Shown here piece by piece: positions 13,271 through 50,983 of a stretch of DNA of 64,000 nt. Position numbers and translations under genes: made by a program. Source of the DNA: Prunella strophiata (lineage: Eukaryota; Chordata; Aves; Passeriformes; Prunellidae); the NCBI GenBank assembly GCA_036583965.1, contig JAZBQD010000027.1:9215187-9279186 (forward strand), read 5' to 3'. How positions within the stretch are numbered: the stretch's first letter is position 1; each line of letters begins with the position of its first letter. A model generated the notes under the pieces. The model ran no database searches. It was given only the letters and a program-made list of their open reading frames with translations, and was not told where the DNA came from.

Positions 13271-13420
13271 GCCCCGCGCAGCCAGCCCCGCCGGCGCGCA
13301 CCGCACCGCGGGCACAGCGCCGCCCGCCCCGCTCGGGCTCCGCGCCCGCCCCGCCCGTATTGTTGCCCGCCGCCGCTGCCTCCTTTCTCGTCCTCCGCCG
13401 GCGGAAAGAATTCATCCAGA

Positions 13421-13775
13421 GACTGAAATCGCCCCTTTTTATCCGCTGCTTCCCACCATCCCCCCGGCTTTCCTGTGGGGCGCTTGTTTGGCTTGTGTTT
13501 GAAAAATACACCGAAACCGGCGATTTTTAGAAAGAATTCACGAAAGTGGCTTTTCTGTGGAAAGGTGTCTTTTTAAACAAAAAGAAGCACTCTCTCTATA
13601 TATTGTTATATATATTGCTACCTACCTTTAGTTCCTGTAGGGCAGCTGCTGAGGTGACTTGCGTGGAGGCTTTTTTTTTTTTTTAAGTTTAATTTTGCGA
13701 TTTTTAATTTTTTTTTTCCTATAAGTGTTATTTTACAGCGAGGTGAATTCTTCTCGCCTTTTTTTTTTATCCCCA

Positions 13776-13811
<36 letters not shown>

Positions 13812-13884
13812 CTCCCCACCTCTCGATTAAAAGCCGAGCTATCCAACCTCTTATTTCTAACCCTGCCGGGACTTGGCTGTCGCG
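13421..13884 (+). other. PIK3R3: PIK3R3 5' untranslated region with long poly-T tract
   Basis: Below the CpG island the sequence becomes T-rich, with a run of 29 T at 13,783-13,811 followed by a pyrimidine stretch and an AG at 13,832-13,833, only 51 bases before the start codon. It is either a U-rich 5' leader or the pyrimidine tract and acceptor of a 5' intron; both readings are possible. Exact limits are uncertain. Confidence 0.5.
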
Positions 13885-39404
<25,520 letters not shown>

Positions 39405-42400
39405 ATTTTGGGGAGGAGGAAAGCGTTGGCTTATCTTGGATTCTTTTCTACGATTTTTATTAGAACTCGGAGGGCATTCTTTCTCCTTAGACTGCTTGTT
39501 TTGCACAAGAAGTGATTCTGTGAATGTGAATCAAAAAGAGGCCTAGCAGCAACAAGACGACAACTTGGGTGTAGGTGTCCTGGTGCTACCTTAAAAGCTC
39601 AGCTGTGCTTTTACACCGATACTTTTGTTTCCTTATGAGGGGAATAAACTCAACGCAACGCATATGAAAATACTGGAAGCAGAGCATCATTTTATGGAGA
39701 TGATTTTTTGCCAGGCACCTTCAGTGGAACTTCTAATTGGATTTTGTTTTCTCTTGTTCTAGTAGACACAATTTGAAGCCTCTACCTGAGGCACTGGTAA
39801 TGTCTTTCAGTCTTAAACTCCCAACAAACTAGGGGGAAACTCTGCCACAGCAATTCTTCTCTGCTAATTTTAGCAGCTTCACTGCGATTCAGCCGGACTT
39901 CCAAAAGAGGGCTTGTCTTGAGGTAGCGTGGAATTTGGTGAGAGAAGACCAAAGGAATTATGAGAAAGCTTCAGGTTTTTATTTAAATGGAAAAATGCTT
40001 GTAAAAGGAAAGTTGCTTTATTTTTTTGCCAACAGTAACAAAGTTTTGGTTTCAATGGCACTACAGGTCTTCGCTTAAAGGAAACATAACCAAACTGAAC
40101 ATGCCAAAACTTTGTTCGTTGCTAGATCGAGCACTTACAGGGGAGGTTGCATTAGCATCCGCACATACTTTCTGCACCAAAACTTGAAACAAATAAAAGG
40201 AAAAGCTAACCATTGTCTGGCTTCAAAACACTAAATTTGTCTGATCTGATGTAATTGCTCGCTCTCCTCTTTCTTCACCCCCTCTCCCTCCTGTTCCTCA
40301 GCTTGGGATTCTGTTTCCAGAGTTTTAATGATACTGTGCTTCAGAATGTAAACCAGAATGAAGCTTGCACTGACCTGCTGCAGGTCTCTTGCTGAACAGT
40401 GACAGACTCTTGTAACACTTGATTTTGGTACAGAAGAGGTTGGTGTAATCAAATGCTCCTGGATGGCTTATTGTACCCAATTCTTTGGTGGGGTATAGTT
40501 ACTCCCAGTTGTAAGAAGTGAGCATGCTAATCCTAGATCTCCTCTGATTTGTTCTTTGCGTGCTGGGTTCTGAACTCTCACACCACTGCAGCCAAGCAAG
40601 ATTTTACTCTGGTATAATCTAAATTCCCTTGTAGTTATTTTATTCTTGATGCAAAACACAGGAAGGGATGAGAGCCATACTCCTCAGTTACTGGATGTCT
40701 GGTACCATCCTTTGGCAAGGGCTGCTGTCAAATACTGGAGCGGGTAGTCCTGGGCTTCATCAACTACAGCAATCATCAAATAAATCCCCTCCCTGGAAAG
40801 TGTACAAAGCAGCTTATTTCCATTCCTTAAGCTTCTAAAATGAAAAAGAGCTAAGTTTGGCAAACTGAACCACTTGGCATCAAAGCACAACTGGCAAAGT
40901 AATTGTTCAGCATACAACCTTGAAAGTTACTTTTGTTCCCATTACTGGAAGCGTTTCCCTTGCAATGCACCCATTGTGCAGGACAGGAAGCAGACAGTCA
41001 TGCAGGTCTGAGAATGCTGGAGACCCGTTTCTGACCCTGGGGCTGATTTCCTGTTCAAATGGCTTTTTTCTGTAATGCCTGGGCAGTAGTGCCAGGCTTG
41101 TTGATGTATATTGTTTACACTAGAAGTATTATTTCACTGAATGTCTTGAATTTGCAAGTAGGGAAGTGACAAGGCTGGAGCACTGACAGCCATTGCAGGA
41201 AGGGTAGTCTGGTTGCCTGGCATGCCATGACATTTTTTATTTTGCACTAATGACCCTGACACATCCCAGATACTTCCTAATTGGCCAGAGTGCAATCTTC
41301 AAACAAGGAATTCTGTAGATGCCACTTTTCTCATTTAAATGATACCCTACAAAGCTTAACCAAATCTCAAAACTGTGTGAGAAAAGAATAAAATTAACAT
41401 AAGCTGCTATGTCAAAATGAACCACATCTGTTTGTGTGTCCCTTCTACTTCCCCAGGAAAAAAAGGAAAAATGAGACATAGCCTTTGCAGTTAGTGGAAA
41501 TCTTGAATGGTTTCCTCAGTGGTCTGTGGACATGGAATTTTTTCTTGGCTAATTTGCAGTTCTAATCTGGTAGCTGTACAGCTGCCATTCTCACACCTCT
41601 CAGGCATCTAGCATTCCCTTGATGCTGGGCTGAGACCAAATGTTCAATGAAAGAAATCAGTTGAAAGGCACAAATGATAGCCAGGTGCCTCATGCCTGTA
41701 GAAGAACCTGTGTGAGAGGAATGTCTGATTTTTTCCCTGTCCTTGTGATCTCTCTGCACTCTCTTACTGACAGTGTTAGCATTTGAGGCTGATGAGACCT
41801 ATATTTCTGATCCCTGCTTTTGTAACAGAGATAACGTGGCCAAAGTGTTTCACATCTGCCCCAATTTCAGGTTTGCCCCAATTTCAGGTAGGGCTCAGAT
41901 TTGTTTTAAACAGGCACAGATCTACTTCCAGGCTCATAAATCCTGGCACACCCTCGCAGTCCTGACAGCAGCAGGATAGCAGAGCAGGGCTGTCTGAAGT
42001 CTCCCTGTAGTGGAATCTGATTGATCCTGTGAGGTCTGGTCCAGGCTCCAGCCCTGGCTCTGCCAAGGTAAATACAGTGTAATTCCATTAGCATCTGTGA
42101 AGGTAGCTTGGCTTTATCGTGGTGTGAGTGAGTTGGGACTCTTGGCCCTTTGCTCCCCGAGCTCCTTTTGCTGATCACAGGTGATGTATTTGCTGTGAAT
42201 GATGGAGCCAGAGCCAATAAGCCATCCTGAAGTGTTCTTTCAAGTTCTGTTTTGCCCAAACTTTCAGAGCAGGACTATGGGCAGACCAAGCCTGTATTCC
42301 TTGTACTGGCTCCATTATTCTGAGCAGTCTCCTGAGGCTGTTTTGCCACTGTCTCTCCCTGTGTGTGGTTTAGGCACCTGAAATCCCAGCTGCTGCCATG

Positions 42401-43908
42401 GTTCCCCATTGACTCACATGTGCTGTTGCACAGATTCTTTCTGCAACTATTTCGCACTCACAGAGAAAATGAAAATTGTTATAAAACCAACTGACACGTG
42501 TAGCTGGTGTGATCTATGGGGCAAGGGCTTGGTCCTGCACCTCTCATTGTGCTCAGCCTAATTCTGTTTGCTCAGTAGCAGTAGACCTGTGAGAGAGCCC
42601 ACAGCTTCCAGGAGCTGCTCTACACTTGCATGACTGAGAAATCAGAAATGGGGCTGGGAGGTGCAGGATTACACCCCAGGATGAAAAGCAGCTGTTAAGC
42701 CTGAAACAAATACAGGAAATGTGAACAAAGAGGCAAAACAAAGAAACTCAAGTTCTTTTAAAACAGTAAGATGTGAGAAGGTTCTAATTTTAGGAGTCAG
42801 AACATCAGGAGGAAAGGGGGAGGTAGCCTCACTGTCGCAGCAACCATCTGGTACCAGGCTGCAGTTAGAGGAACATTGATCTCACTGACCCATGTTGTAT
42901 TAAATATATATGTAGAGTTAAATAAATAACTTTTGCACAGTGTTAAATGGGGGAGGGGGGAGGGGATGTTGAAACTCGAATATGCACAGTTTCTTCTAAT
43001 CTGTTTTGAAGTATATTTGCAGGGAATTAGGGGTGTTTCAGTATTTTGTATTGGTATGGATGGAAATCAGGTCTGCTTCCACAGTTGCCATTGGCCCCAT
43101 TGTATCAGCCACGAGTGCCATGTTTTTGAAGTTTGTAAGTTATAAATGTTTTCCCACTAGTTTGTTGATTACAAGTAATCTGAGCATGGGAAGAGCCAAC
43201 CTAGAAACAAGAGGGATGTCCCAACAGATGCTTCACTAGTGTGTGAGGCACTAATGTGCAATTGTCCACCTGATACTGGAGTGCCCTAGTTTTGGGGGTT
43301 GTCTTTGGGTTTTTATTTCATTCTCATCATCAGTGAAGTGAGTTGCTGCTTTGCACCATTGGTAGTTGCAATCTAGAGTTATATCCAGTATAGCCCTTTG
43401 TCTTATGCCAAAAATAAAATGCTCTTTCCACACTCATCTCTCTTGAGGTGGCAGATGTTCAAGAAGTTTTCCATTTAATGTGATGGACCTGATTCTTTTC
43501 TCGCTGACACTAGTGTTAGCAAGACTTCCACAACCAAAAGCCATTCCCAGGAAAAAACTTACATTTAATCACAGCTGAACTCTAGTCACAGCAGGGCAAA
43601 TATGAAGGCTTTTCCCTTGCAAAGCCAGGCAACTGTGATGGGACTGTGGAAATGAATGTTGACACTTAGTGCTGTTTTGGGGAGGACAGCAGAAGGATGA
43701 GGGTCTTGGTTGCCCCAAATCCTGGGCTTTCTGCAGGCTTAGGTGGCACCATGTCTGCAACTGAATGCTGTGGCTGTTTAAAGCAGCAGAATTGCTATAG
43801 GAGTGTCACACTTTAAGTTTGGAAAAGCCCCTTATTTGGTACTTGAACAATCTCGTTTCTGTTTTTGAATGTCTGTTTATTTTTTTATTTTTTGTTACAC
43901 TAACAGGG

Positions 43909-43914
43909 AATAAA
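43909..43914 (+). terminator. PIK3R3: Internal poly(A) signal AATAAA
   Basis: Preceded by a U-rich stretch (TTTATTTTTTTATTTTTTG) and followed by TGTTAGTGAGTCTTGTATG, a plausible downstream element. Candidate proximal cleavage site. Confidence 0.4.
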
Positions 43915-45454
43915 AATCTGAAATGTTAGTGAGTCTTGTATGCTTGCTGCATTGTGCAGACATGAAACAGGTACTGCTTGTGGATCAGGAGGGGTAAGAG
44001 ACAGACAGGTTCAAAATGCAGTTTTACAAAGCACTATGATGGGTTTGGAGTTGTTTTGTTTAGACCATGTTTAAAATCAAGTTTCCTTATGTGTAGTTTC
44101 CTTATAGTTGATTTGCAACCTCTGCTTTTGCAATAGCAAAATCAAAATAACATTCCCGAAGAACAAAAGTGCTGTGAGGGGAGGGGGTCAGGCTTGCTCA
44201 AATTCAGCATTCAAAGCAAATAGCTTTAGTGGAGAGGAAGGACCAGCACCCTAAAGCATCCTTCTGGTTGTGGTTTGATGAAGCAGGAGACAGATCATGA
44301 AGCAGAAACCTCTGCCTGGAACCATGAAATAAGAGGAGATGCCAGAGCAGACCCTTCCCTTTGGAATAACCAGCTGTACTCTCCTTAAATGCACATGCAG
44401 GAGAGGTTTAGGGAGTTGGTACAAGTCCTTGAGGAGCTGCTGCCCTTTCTGTATGGGAAGGGAACTTGCACTGCTGATGCCCTTGTTTCCCTTGGCACAT
44501 GAGCAGCCAGGAGAAGGGAAGGAGCAGCCCAGAGAAGCTCTGGCCTGTTCCTCAGGAGGCTGGGCCAGTTCAGCCCTGCGTGAGCAGCAGCCTTGGACAG
44601 GGTTACGTGAAGTTTGGCCAACATTTTTGTGAATCTTGCATTCTGTGGGCAGAAATACTTTCCACCGAATGGGGGAAAAAAAAAAAAGAAATCTCTCTTG
44701 AAATCTTTTCAGTTCCTTCCTGTTTGTTCAAAGGGGCAGATTGGGAGCTTTAGTTTGTTAACTGTTTAGATGATGACAGTGCTTGAAGTGCTGGTCTTTG
44801 GGGCTGGCTCCATACAATTAATGCAGAATTTGCATTTTTTAAATTGCTATTGGCATAGACTCACCTTATTTTATGACTGGACTCACCATTTGTTCTAAAG
44901 TTTGCCTTTAAAAAATGTAATATGAGTGTCAGAGGCAAGGGAAAAAAAAAAAAAGTGAGAAGGGCCCTTTTTGGTAGAAAAAACCCACTTTGTTGATCAA
45001 CCTGTATTAGAGAAAGCAGCTTTAATTTGATGCCCCCTCCACCACCTTCTCTTGGGATTGCTTCTGTGAGATTGGCATTGGCAAATGAGGGGAGGGACAT
45101 TCCCCCTGTGTCCAGCAGCACCCTTCCCATGCACTCTCCAAGTGCTTGTAGCAAGAGGCTCGGGATCGTTTGGAGAAAGTTCCTGCATCCAAAGACAAAA
45201 GAAAAGGTCTCTAAGGGTGACTGTCACCCCCCAGCAGGGGCTTTAGGATGCTGGGGCCAGCCCCGAGCTGCCCCCAGGTCTCTGTTGGTGCAGGGAGGGG
45301 GTGGCTCACGTTCAGTCAGCTGGGTCAGGGTTTGAATCTGTTTTGTTTTCGTGAGTGACTTTCCACATCCAGCAAAGATCCGTTTGATGAAAACCTGTTA
45401 ATTTTGTATATCTGGCTGTTTATTGCACCATGGGATTGTAATGGTCTGCATCAT

Positions 45455-45510
45455 CCGTGTGTGTGTGCGCGTGCGTGTGTGTGTATATGTACTGTATGTA
45501 TATAGATATA
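45455..45510 (+). repeat. GT-rich microsatellite in the PIK3R3 3' untranslated region
   Basis: Alternating GTGTGTGTGCGCGTGCGTG runs into TATATGTACTGTATGTATAT. On the transcript this is a UG/UGUA-rich stretch of the kind bound by CELF and Pumilio-type proteins; that function is inference. Confidence 0.85.
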
Positions 45511-45571
45511 TGTAAAATATATTCACGTACACATTTATATGCATTAGCTGTAAGTGGCACTGCCCCTGAAA

Positions 45572-45577
45572 AATAAA
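45572..45577 (+). terminator. PIK3R3: Internal poly(A) signal AATAAA
   Basis: Followed within about 30-60 bases by GU-rich sequence (CATGTGTTTAGG, TTGGGTTGGGTTTTTGTC). A good candidate for an alternative 3' end. Confidence 0.5.
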
Positions 45578-46553
45578 ACAAAACTCACTGTTAGCACATT
45601 CTGCCATGTGTTTAGGCAGAATTGGGTTGGGTTTTTGTCAAATGAAAAGGAGTTTATTGTGTTCATCTTGCATATGTGCTTCTGAAATGCTGAACTCTGG
45701 ATTTCCTTGGGGGGGTTGCTACTATATTTGTAAACAGACTTGATTTGGGGTGTTATTTACTCTGGGACAAAGCATTCAACCGTGTCCCAAGCAAAGGCTT
45801 AGCAAAAGAAACCCCTCTTGCTCTCCTGTGAGATGCAGTGATTGTTTGCACGTTCCAGTGGCCCCTCAGTGCCCCCTGTCCAGAGCTGATGTGCAATGGG
45901 TGGTGTTGGTGCGTGTCCCTTTGTGAGTGGACTCTTTGTACAAGGTGTGGTTCAATGTAAAGCATGAGTGGGTGTTTGATCTTGTGTCCAGGGCTGAAAT
46001 AACAGCACACTCCTTTGTACAACCTTTGCATCAATGTTTCTGCTTTTCTTTGACTTCTTTTTTCTTTAAGGGAAACTGCATCTGTTAAGAACCTGCTTCT
46101 CCAGAAGCTATTGAATTATTTTGTTTTCCAGATGAATTCCAGCATGTAACTTTGGTACTCTTGTTTGTTATTTGTGTAAAATCTGTTCTTCTGTCGTTTA
46201 TGGTGTAGTCGGGGAGGGGGGTGGGGGGAAGAAAAGAAAAAAAAAAGGAATTCATGTAGTTTAACTTTTAAAGAAAAGAAACAAACTGCTTCATAAGGAA
46301 ACCAAGTGTATGTTAGTGTTTTCTGACAAGTCATCCTGTAGTTTCTAGCTCAGTAATGCAACACTGTACTTGTCACCAGGTGTGTTACAATTTTGCTGTA
46401 CTTTCTTTTACTAGATGGTTGGGCTTTTAAATCCCAGACACTAAGCATCCTGGGCCTACTTGCTCTAGATCAAAAAAAATGCAATAAAAAAAAAATTGCA
46501 ATAAAGCACATTGACATGTAATGTTTTAGAAGGATGTACTGACAGCTGTTTCT

Positions 46554-46559
46554 AATAAA
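46554..46559 (+). terminator. PIK3R3: Distal poly(A) signal of PIK3R3
   Basis: AATAAA, with two more at 46,483 and 46,500, followed by a GT-rich downstream element at about 46,572-46,610. Beyond it the sequence becomes GC-rich and loses 3' UTR character, so I place the gene end near 46,580. Confidence 0.6.
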
Positions 46560-47220
46560 TTCCGAACTGCAGCGTGGTTGGGCTGCCTTGGTGTAGCTGT
46601 GTCTGTCTCCCAGCCGAGGCCATGGGCATCATCTTTAACAGAAGCTTTAAAAAATAAGACTTGCAGAAGTCTGATTTCCTCTAGGCTGGAGAGAAAGCCC
46701 CTCCTGGGGCTGGGAGGAGGGAGGAATACACGTAGCACACGCGCGCTCCTTAATGCAGCCTTCCCTGCGTTCCTTTCACGGCGTCTTCCAAGGGAGCAGG
46801 AGCCATCAGCAGAGTTCTTGCATGGCTCACTGCTTCCTCTGCCAGCAGGGAAAACCACCTTTGGTGATGCCACTGTTGGTGCTGGGGAAGAGGAGGGGAT
46901 GCACCACTTGAGCAGACCTAGGAAAGACATGGCTCAGCTGCTTCCACTCACCTGGATTTTGGAGGAGTTTGGGAAATCACTGTTTGCTTTCCCAATTCCT
47001 TCATGAGCACCAGGCAGTGGAACCACTGAAAACCAATGAGTTTTGGGGGTGGTGTTGCTGATCCTCTTTCACTGCAAACACAGGTGATGGCAGGAGGGCA
47101 GACCTGGGGGGATGTAGTGCCCCTTAAACTTGGCAGTCAGATGGGATGCCACCCTAGCATCCTCAGAAATTTAGGGGCAGTGGCTGTGGCTATGTGTGGC
47201 TCAGTGTATTTGCAGCCCCA

Positions 47221-47350
47221 TGAGTCGACCTTTTTGCAGACTAACGAGCAACATTTTTCCAACCTCCTGAGTCAACCATTTTTTTTTTAAATGCTGCATC
47301 AGCATTTTTCACGGGGCCGAGTAAGCCTTTTCAGCTGCTGAGTCAGCATT
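47221..47350. repeat. Degenerate ~23-bp repeat with AP-1/Maf-like sites
   Basis: Six diverged units of the form GAGTCAACC-ATTTTT at about 47,222, 47,246, 47,269, 47,297, 47,319 and 47,340. They create TGAGTCA (47,268-47,274), TGCTGCATCAGCA (47,292-47,304) and a perfect T-MARE palindrome TGCTGAGTCAGCA (47,336-47,348). Confidence 0.6.
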
Positions 47351-50300
47351 CCCTCCATCACCCGCACCAGAGGCCCCTCCACCAGCAGGCAGGGAGCACC
47401 CAACTGGGCAGAAAAGTCCCTGATCGTGGTGCAGGGGAGCTGGGAGCACCCGAATGGACCCTGAGGGCTCACTCAGGCATCTGTCATCACATCCAGCAAG
47501 GATCTCACCCCGTGTTTCAGCACCTCAGGGTGCTCCCTGCTGTCCTGCCCAGAGCACTGAAGGGATGCAGCCCCTTAGAGACATCATTTGGAGCAGCAGC
47601 AGCAGCCACGTGGTACCAAATGGGTGAGCCATGGGCTCTGTGGGCTGGTGTTCACTGCATTGGCACCCCCAGGCAAGAGGAGAGCAATGGGGAAACAGCA
47701 AAGAACTGAGAGGACTCTGCAAGGTGCTCCAGGGGCCAGGCTCTTTTTTTATTATTATTTAATTTATTTCTTTTTAATAAGGGCTAATGAGGTAGAATTG
47801 CAGGAAAGATGTAAGTCACTAATTGGCAAATAGTTTTTCAGGGCTTTGCCAGGCTGCTCGTTGTGTTATGAAAACATCACAGCCAGAGCCGGCGTAGGAA
47901 ATTTCCAAGCGGCCGTGCTGACTGGATGGAAAGAAAAACACCTCCCAGCTCAGATGTCTCCTCAGAGAAAGGGCAGATCCTGGGGATTTTTCCATCCTCA
48001 GCAATTCCACAGAGCTTCCTGCAAGTCCCCTGGGTTCCCCCCCACTCACACAAGGACCATTCCCAGGGGCAGGCAATGGCTTGGCACCCCCAGCCATGGC
48101 ACCATAGGGCAGGGCTGCAAGATGGATGGTCAGAAGTCCCCAGGCTGCTTGCATGGGATTTCTCTTCCCCCCGCCATGTAGGAACCCACTGTAGTGGGAG
48201 ATTCATGTAAGAATCTTGCCCATAGGAAAAAAAATCTGTCAGGAAAATCCCAAACACCTCCAAATGCCCATCCTCCTCCCCCAGCCAAAACGCCTTGATG
48301 TAAGGGATCAGGGTTTGGTTTGAAACCTGGGGCTTGTTGCAGCAACCAAGCTGCTCCACTTTTCCTCCTTGGTTTCATCTCTCAAAACAGACTTATTTTA
48401 GTCTAATAGTTTAGTTTAACAGACTCTGTGTTGCTGGGCAGCAGGAGTAACACAACCACAGCCATAACTCTGAGCACCACAGTCATCAGTTAAGGGCAGG
48501 GTGGTGAGTGTGCTGCACAGCACCTTGAGCAGCCCAAAATCCATGAGGGATGTGGTTGCTTGTCCCCTCCATCTCATTGCAACATGCACAGCTGGAATGT
48601 GGGATCCATCAGGTGCCTCTGCCTTGAATGAAGCATCTGAGCCTGGAAATGCAGTCAGGGCAGCTGCTTCTCACACCAGCCCCACTGGGGTTGGGGTGAA
48701 TGCAAAGGTACCCAAGATAGAGGGAGCTGCCTGAATCCCACAGTTCATCCCCGTGGGACATGAGATGCAGCATTTCCCTCCTTGGAGCATCAAGTCCAAG
48801 CTTGGAGCAGCAGTCAGCAGCTTTCAAATGAACTGGTGGATTAGGGTTGGCCAGAGACCCAGAATCCCCATTTCATGGGAAATCTCATCTTCTTACTTGT
48901 CAGGCTTCATCCAAATTGGAACAAAACGGTAATGTACAAAATGTTACTCTGGAAAATACTTTCAAGGGGAAAAAAAACATCCCACACTGATTTTTGTTGA
49001 GCTGGCACAGTCCCACACCAGCTTTAGCCTTTCTATATCAATGTTATCCATGAGCCCAGAAGGGTTTGAAGGACGGAGGCTTCACTCTGACCAACATAAT
49101 CCACTTCCCCAGCTACTATTTTCTCAAAATTTTCTCTTGACTGCTATTTTCATAAAATCTGTTCTTTCTGATGGCAAATCTTTCTCGCTGAGATCTAATT
49201 GGCTTTGAAAAGAAGTGATGGGTAGAGGACAAAATGCCAGAGCACCCTCTGTGTGATGTCTCTGTGCTCCCTGGGCAGAAGGTGTGGTGGAGGAAAAGAA
49301 AAAGGCTGCACAGCACCAGCCTGGGTTGCTGCCCACTCTTCTGCCTCTAAACCCATCCTTGGTGGTGGTGGTGGCTCCTGGAAAGCACCTTGGCCACCTC
49401 TGCCCAGTCACTGGCACATTTCAGGGCAAAACCCAGTGCAGGTTCCCCAGGCTCCAGCTCTCCTGAGCACAGCCATCTGCCCAGAGCCCTTCCCTTCCCC
49501 AACCCCACCAGATCCAAGCTATCTCCCCCAGACAAGGGGCAAAGCCTTGACCTCTCCCTTGGAGCAGGAGGAGGCAGCTCCTCACATCCAGCTGGCTCAG
49601 CCTCCCAGCCCTGATGCAAACTAGAGCAACTCAGACTCTGGCTCCCAAAAGAGGGATAAGGAGCAGGAACAGGAGCATGAGCTGTCACAAGGCCTCAGGG
49701 GCAAGCAAAGGCATGTCCCATGGTGGAGCATCTTCAGGCAGACTAGGATGCCAGGGGGGCAGGGGCCAGGATGTGTCCCTCCATCCCAAAAACCCTTCCC
49801 TGTTCTCCTTCATGGGCTTCTGGACAAGATCCTGGCTTTCCCAGCTGCTGCCCCAGGTCTGTGCCCAGGAGAGGCACTCGATAGCCACAAGCCTGCTTCA
49901 AGCAGAGCTGTGGCTGGAGCATTTCCCAAACTTTGCCTTTGCTGACACTTTCAAGGGAAGGGGCAGGATGGGTGCACTGAGAGCAGAGCCAGCCGCCCTG
50001 GGCAGGTGCTGTGCACGCTCCCGCGGCCGCTGTGCCAAAGGAAACACAAACATCCTACCCAAAGAAAGCACTTTTTCATGGGCAGCACAAGTTCCCATTT
50101 TTGCACAGGGCTGGTCTGTTCCGGGCAGCTTTCCCCACCAAAGCTGCTGGGCTGAGCTTTCCGGGCTGGGCTCTGGCCAGAGCCGCCCTTCCTGCCCCAC
50201 GTCAGAGCCGCAGGAACCGGCACTGCGACCGCGACCGGCACCGGGAGAGGGCTCAGGCTGACCCTGGTGTGAGACTCCTCAGAGCTAAAGGGGCTTTGTC

Positions 50301-50542
50301 AGCCTCAGAGTCCCTCCTGCACTTGAGATGTGGCATTTGGGGGTGGAGGAGGTTGGAGACCTGGAGGATGTGGGGCCTTGCTTCTCCTTACTTCTGGCAA
50401 GAGGGAATTTTGGCCAAGCCTGAGTGTCCCAGCACTTCAGACAGAGGTGGTGAGGTTCCATAACCCAGTAGGAGCTGTGGAAGGGAAATTCCAGTGTCAT
50501 GTAATGGTGCAGTTCAACACCAAGCCAGGACAACAAACACAG

Positions 50543-50549
<7 letters not shown>

Positions 50550-50578
<29 letters not shown>
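50550..50578 (+). repeat. 29-base poly-A run
   Basis: An uninterrupted A run after GGTTATTT. The upstream sequence matches no gene I recognise and no flanking target duplication is clear, so it is listed as a simple repeat and not as a retrocopy. Confidence 0.9.
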
Positions 50579-50580
<2 letters not shown>

Positions 50581-50820
50581 GTTAATTTGGCCTAAAGTTT
50601 GTGAAGACCTGAGGAGAAAGCAGGATTCAGGGTAGAAGAGGGGGTGAGGAGGAGTGTAAGGGCACTTGGATGCACATCACTCATGGAATAAATAACTGGG
50701 TATTTTATACCTGCCCTCAGTGTCAGGTGGGCAGAGGAGCAGCTGGGGCTCCTCCTTTTGCTCCTCTGCTCCCAACAAAGCACAGAGCCAGCGTGCCCCT
50801 GGTCCCAGCAGCTGCCTGGC

Positions 50821-50983
50821 CTCACCTGCCCATCTCACCTGCCCCATCTCACCTGCCCATCTCACCTGCCCATCTCACCTGCCCATCTCACCTGCCCAGC
50901 CTCACCTGCCCAGCCTCACCTGCCCATCTCACCTGCCCCATCTCACCTGCCCATCTCACCTGCCCAGCCTCCCCTGCCCAGCC
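50821..50983. repeat. 13-14 bp tandem array of CATCTCACCTGCC
   Basis: Eleven copies of TCACCTGCC separated by CATC, CCATC or CAGCC spacers, ending in a diverged CCCCTGCC unit. Each copy holds the E-box CACCTG. On the minus strand each reads CAG|GTGAG, a near-perfect 5' splice-site word. Confidence 0.93.

Larger units (their letters stand above)
12250..13420. promoter_or_regulatory. PIK3R3: CpG-island promoter of PIK3R3
   Basis: About 1.2 kb of dense CpG immediately 5' of the first coding exon. Three CCAAT motifs lie at 12,604-12,608 (plus), 12,642-12,646 (minus) and 12,669-12,673 (plus), the spaced arrangement used by NF-Y. A TATA-like word (GATAAAAG) is near 12,869, and GC boxes with a KLF/SP-type GGGGGCGTGGCC cluster lie around 13,070-13,100. 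I would place initiation somewhere in 12,880-13,400, but no single start can be read from sequence. The island also contains the 33-bp duplication and a short upstream reading frame. Confidence 0.75.
39405..46580 (+). other. PIK3R3: PIK3R3 3' untranslated region (about 7.2 kb)
   Basis: AT-rich, non-coding sequence directly after the stop with no acceptor-linked coding exon. AATAAA hexamers at 43,413, 43,909, 45,572, 46,483, 46,500 and 46,554 suggest several alternative ends. The last is followed by a strong GT-rich stretch (GTGGTTGGGC, GTGTAGCTGTGTCTGTC), so I take it as the distal end. Includes a GT-rich microsatellite at 45,455-45,510 and a 17-bp duplication at about 41,857-41,889. Confidence 0.7.

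Noticed and set aside
12966..13502. Long plus-strand frame in the PIK3R3 CpG island
   Set aside because: GC-rich DNA rarely contains stop codons; the product is low-complexity Pro/Arg/Ala with no domain. I could not match it to human P3R3URF from memory.
50400..50578. Possible processed pseudogene ending in a 29-A run
   Set aside because: The sequence before the A run matches no transcript I recognise, lacks a nearby AATAAA, and shows no clear target-site duplication.
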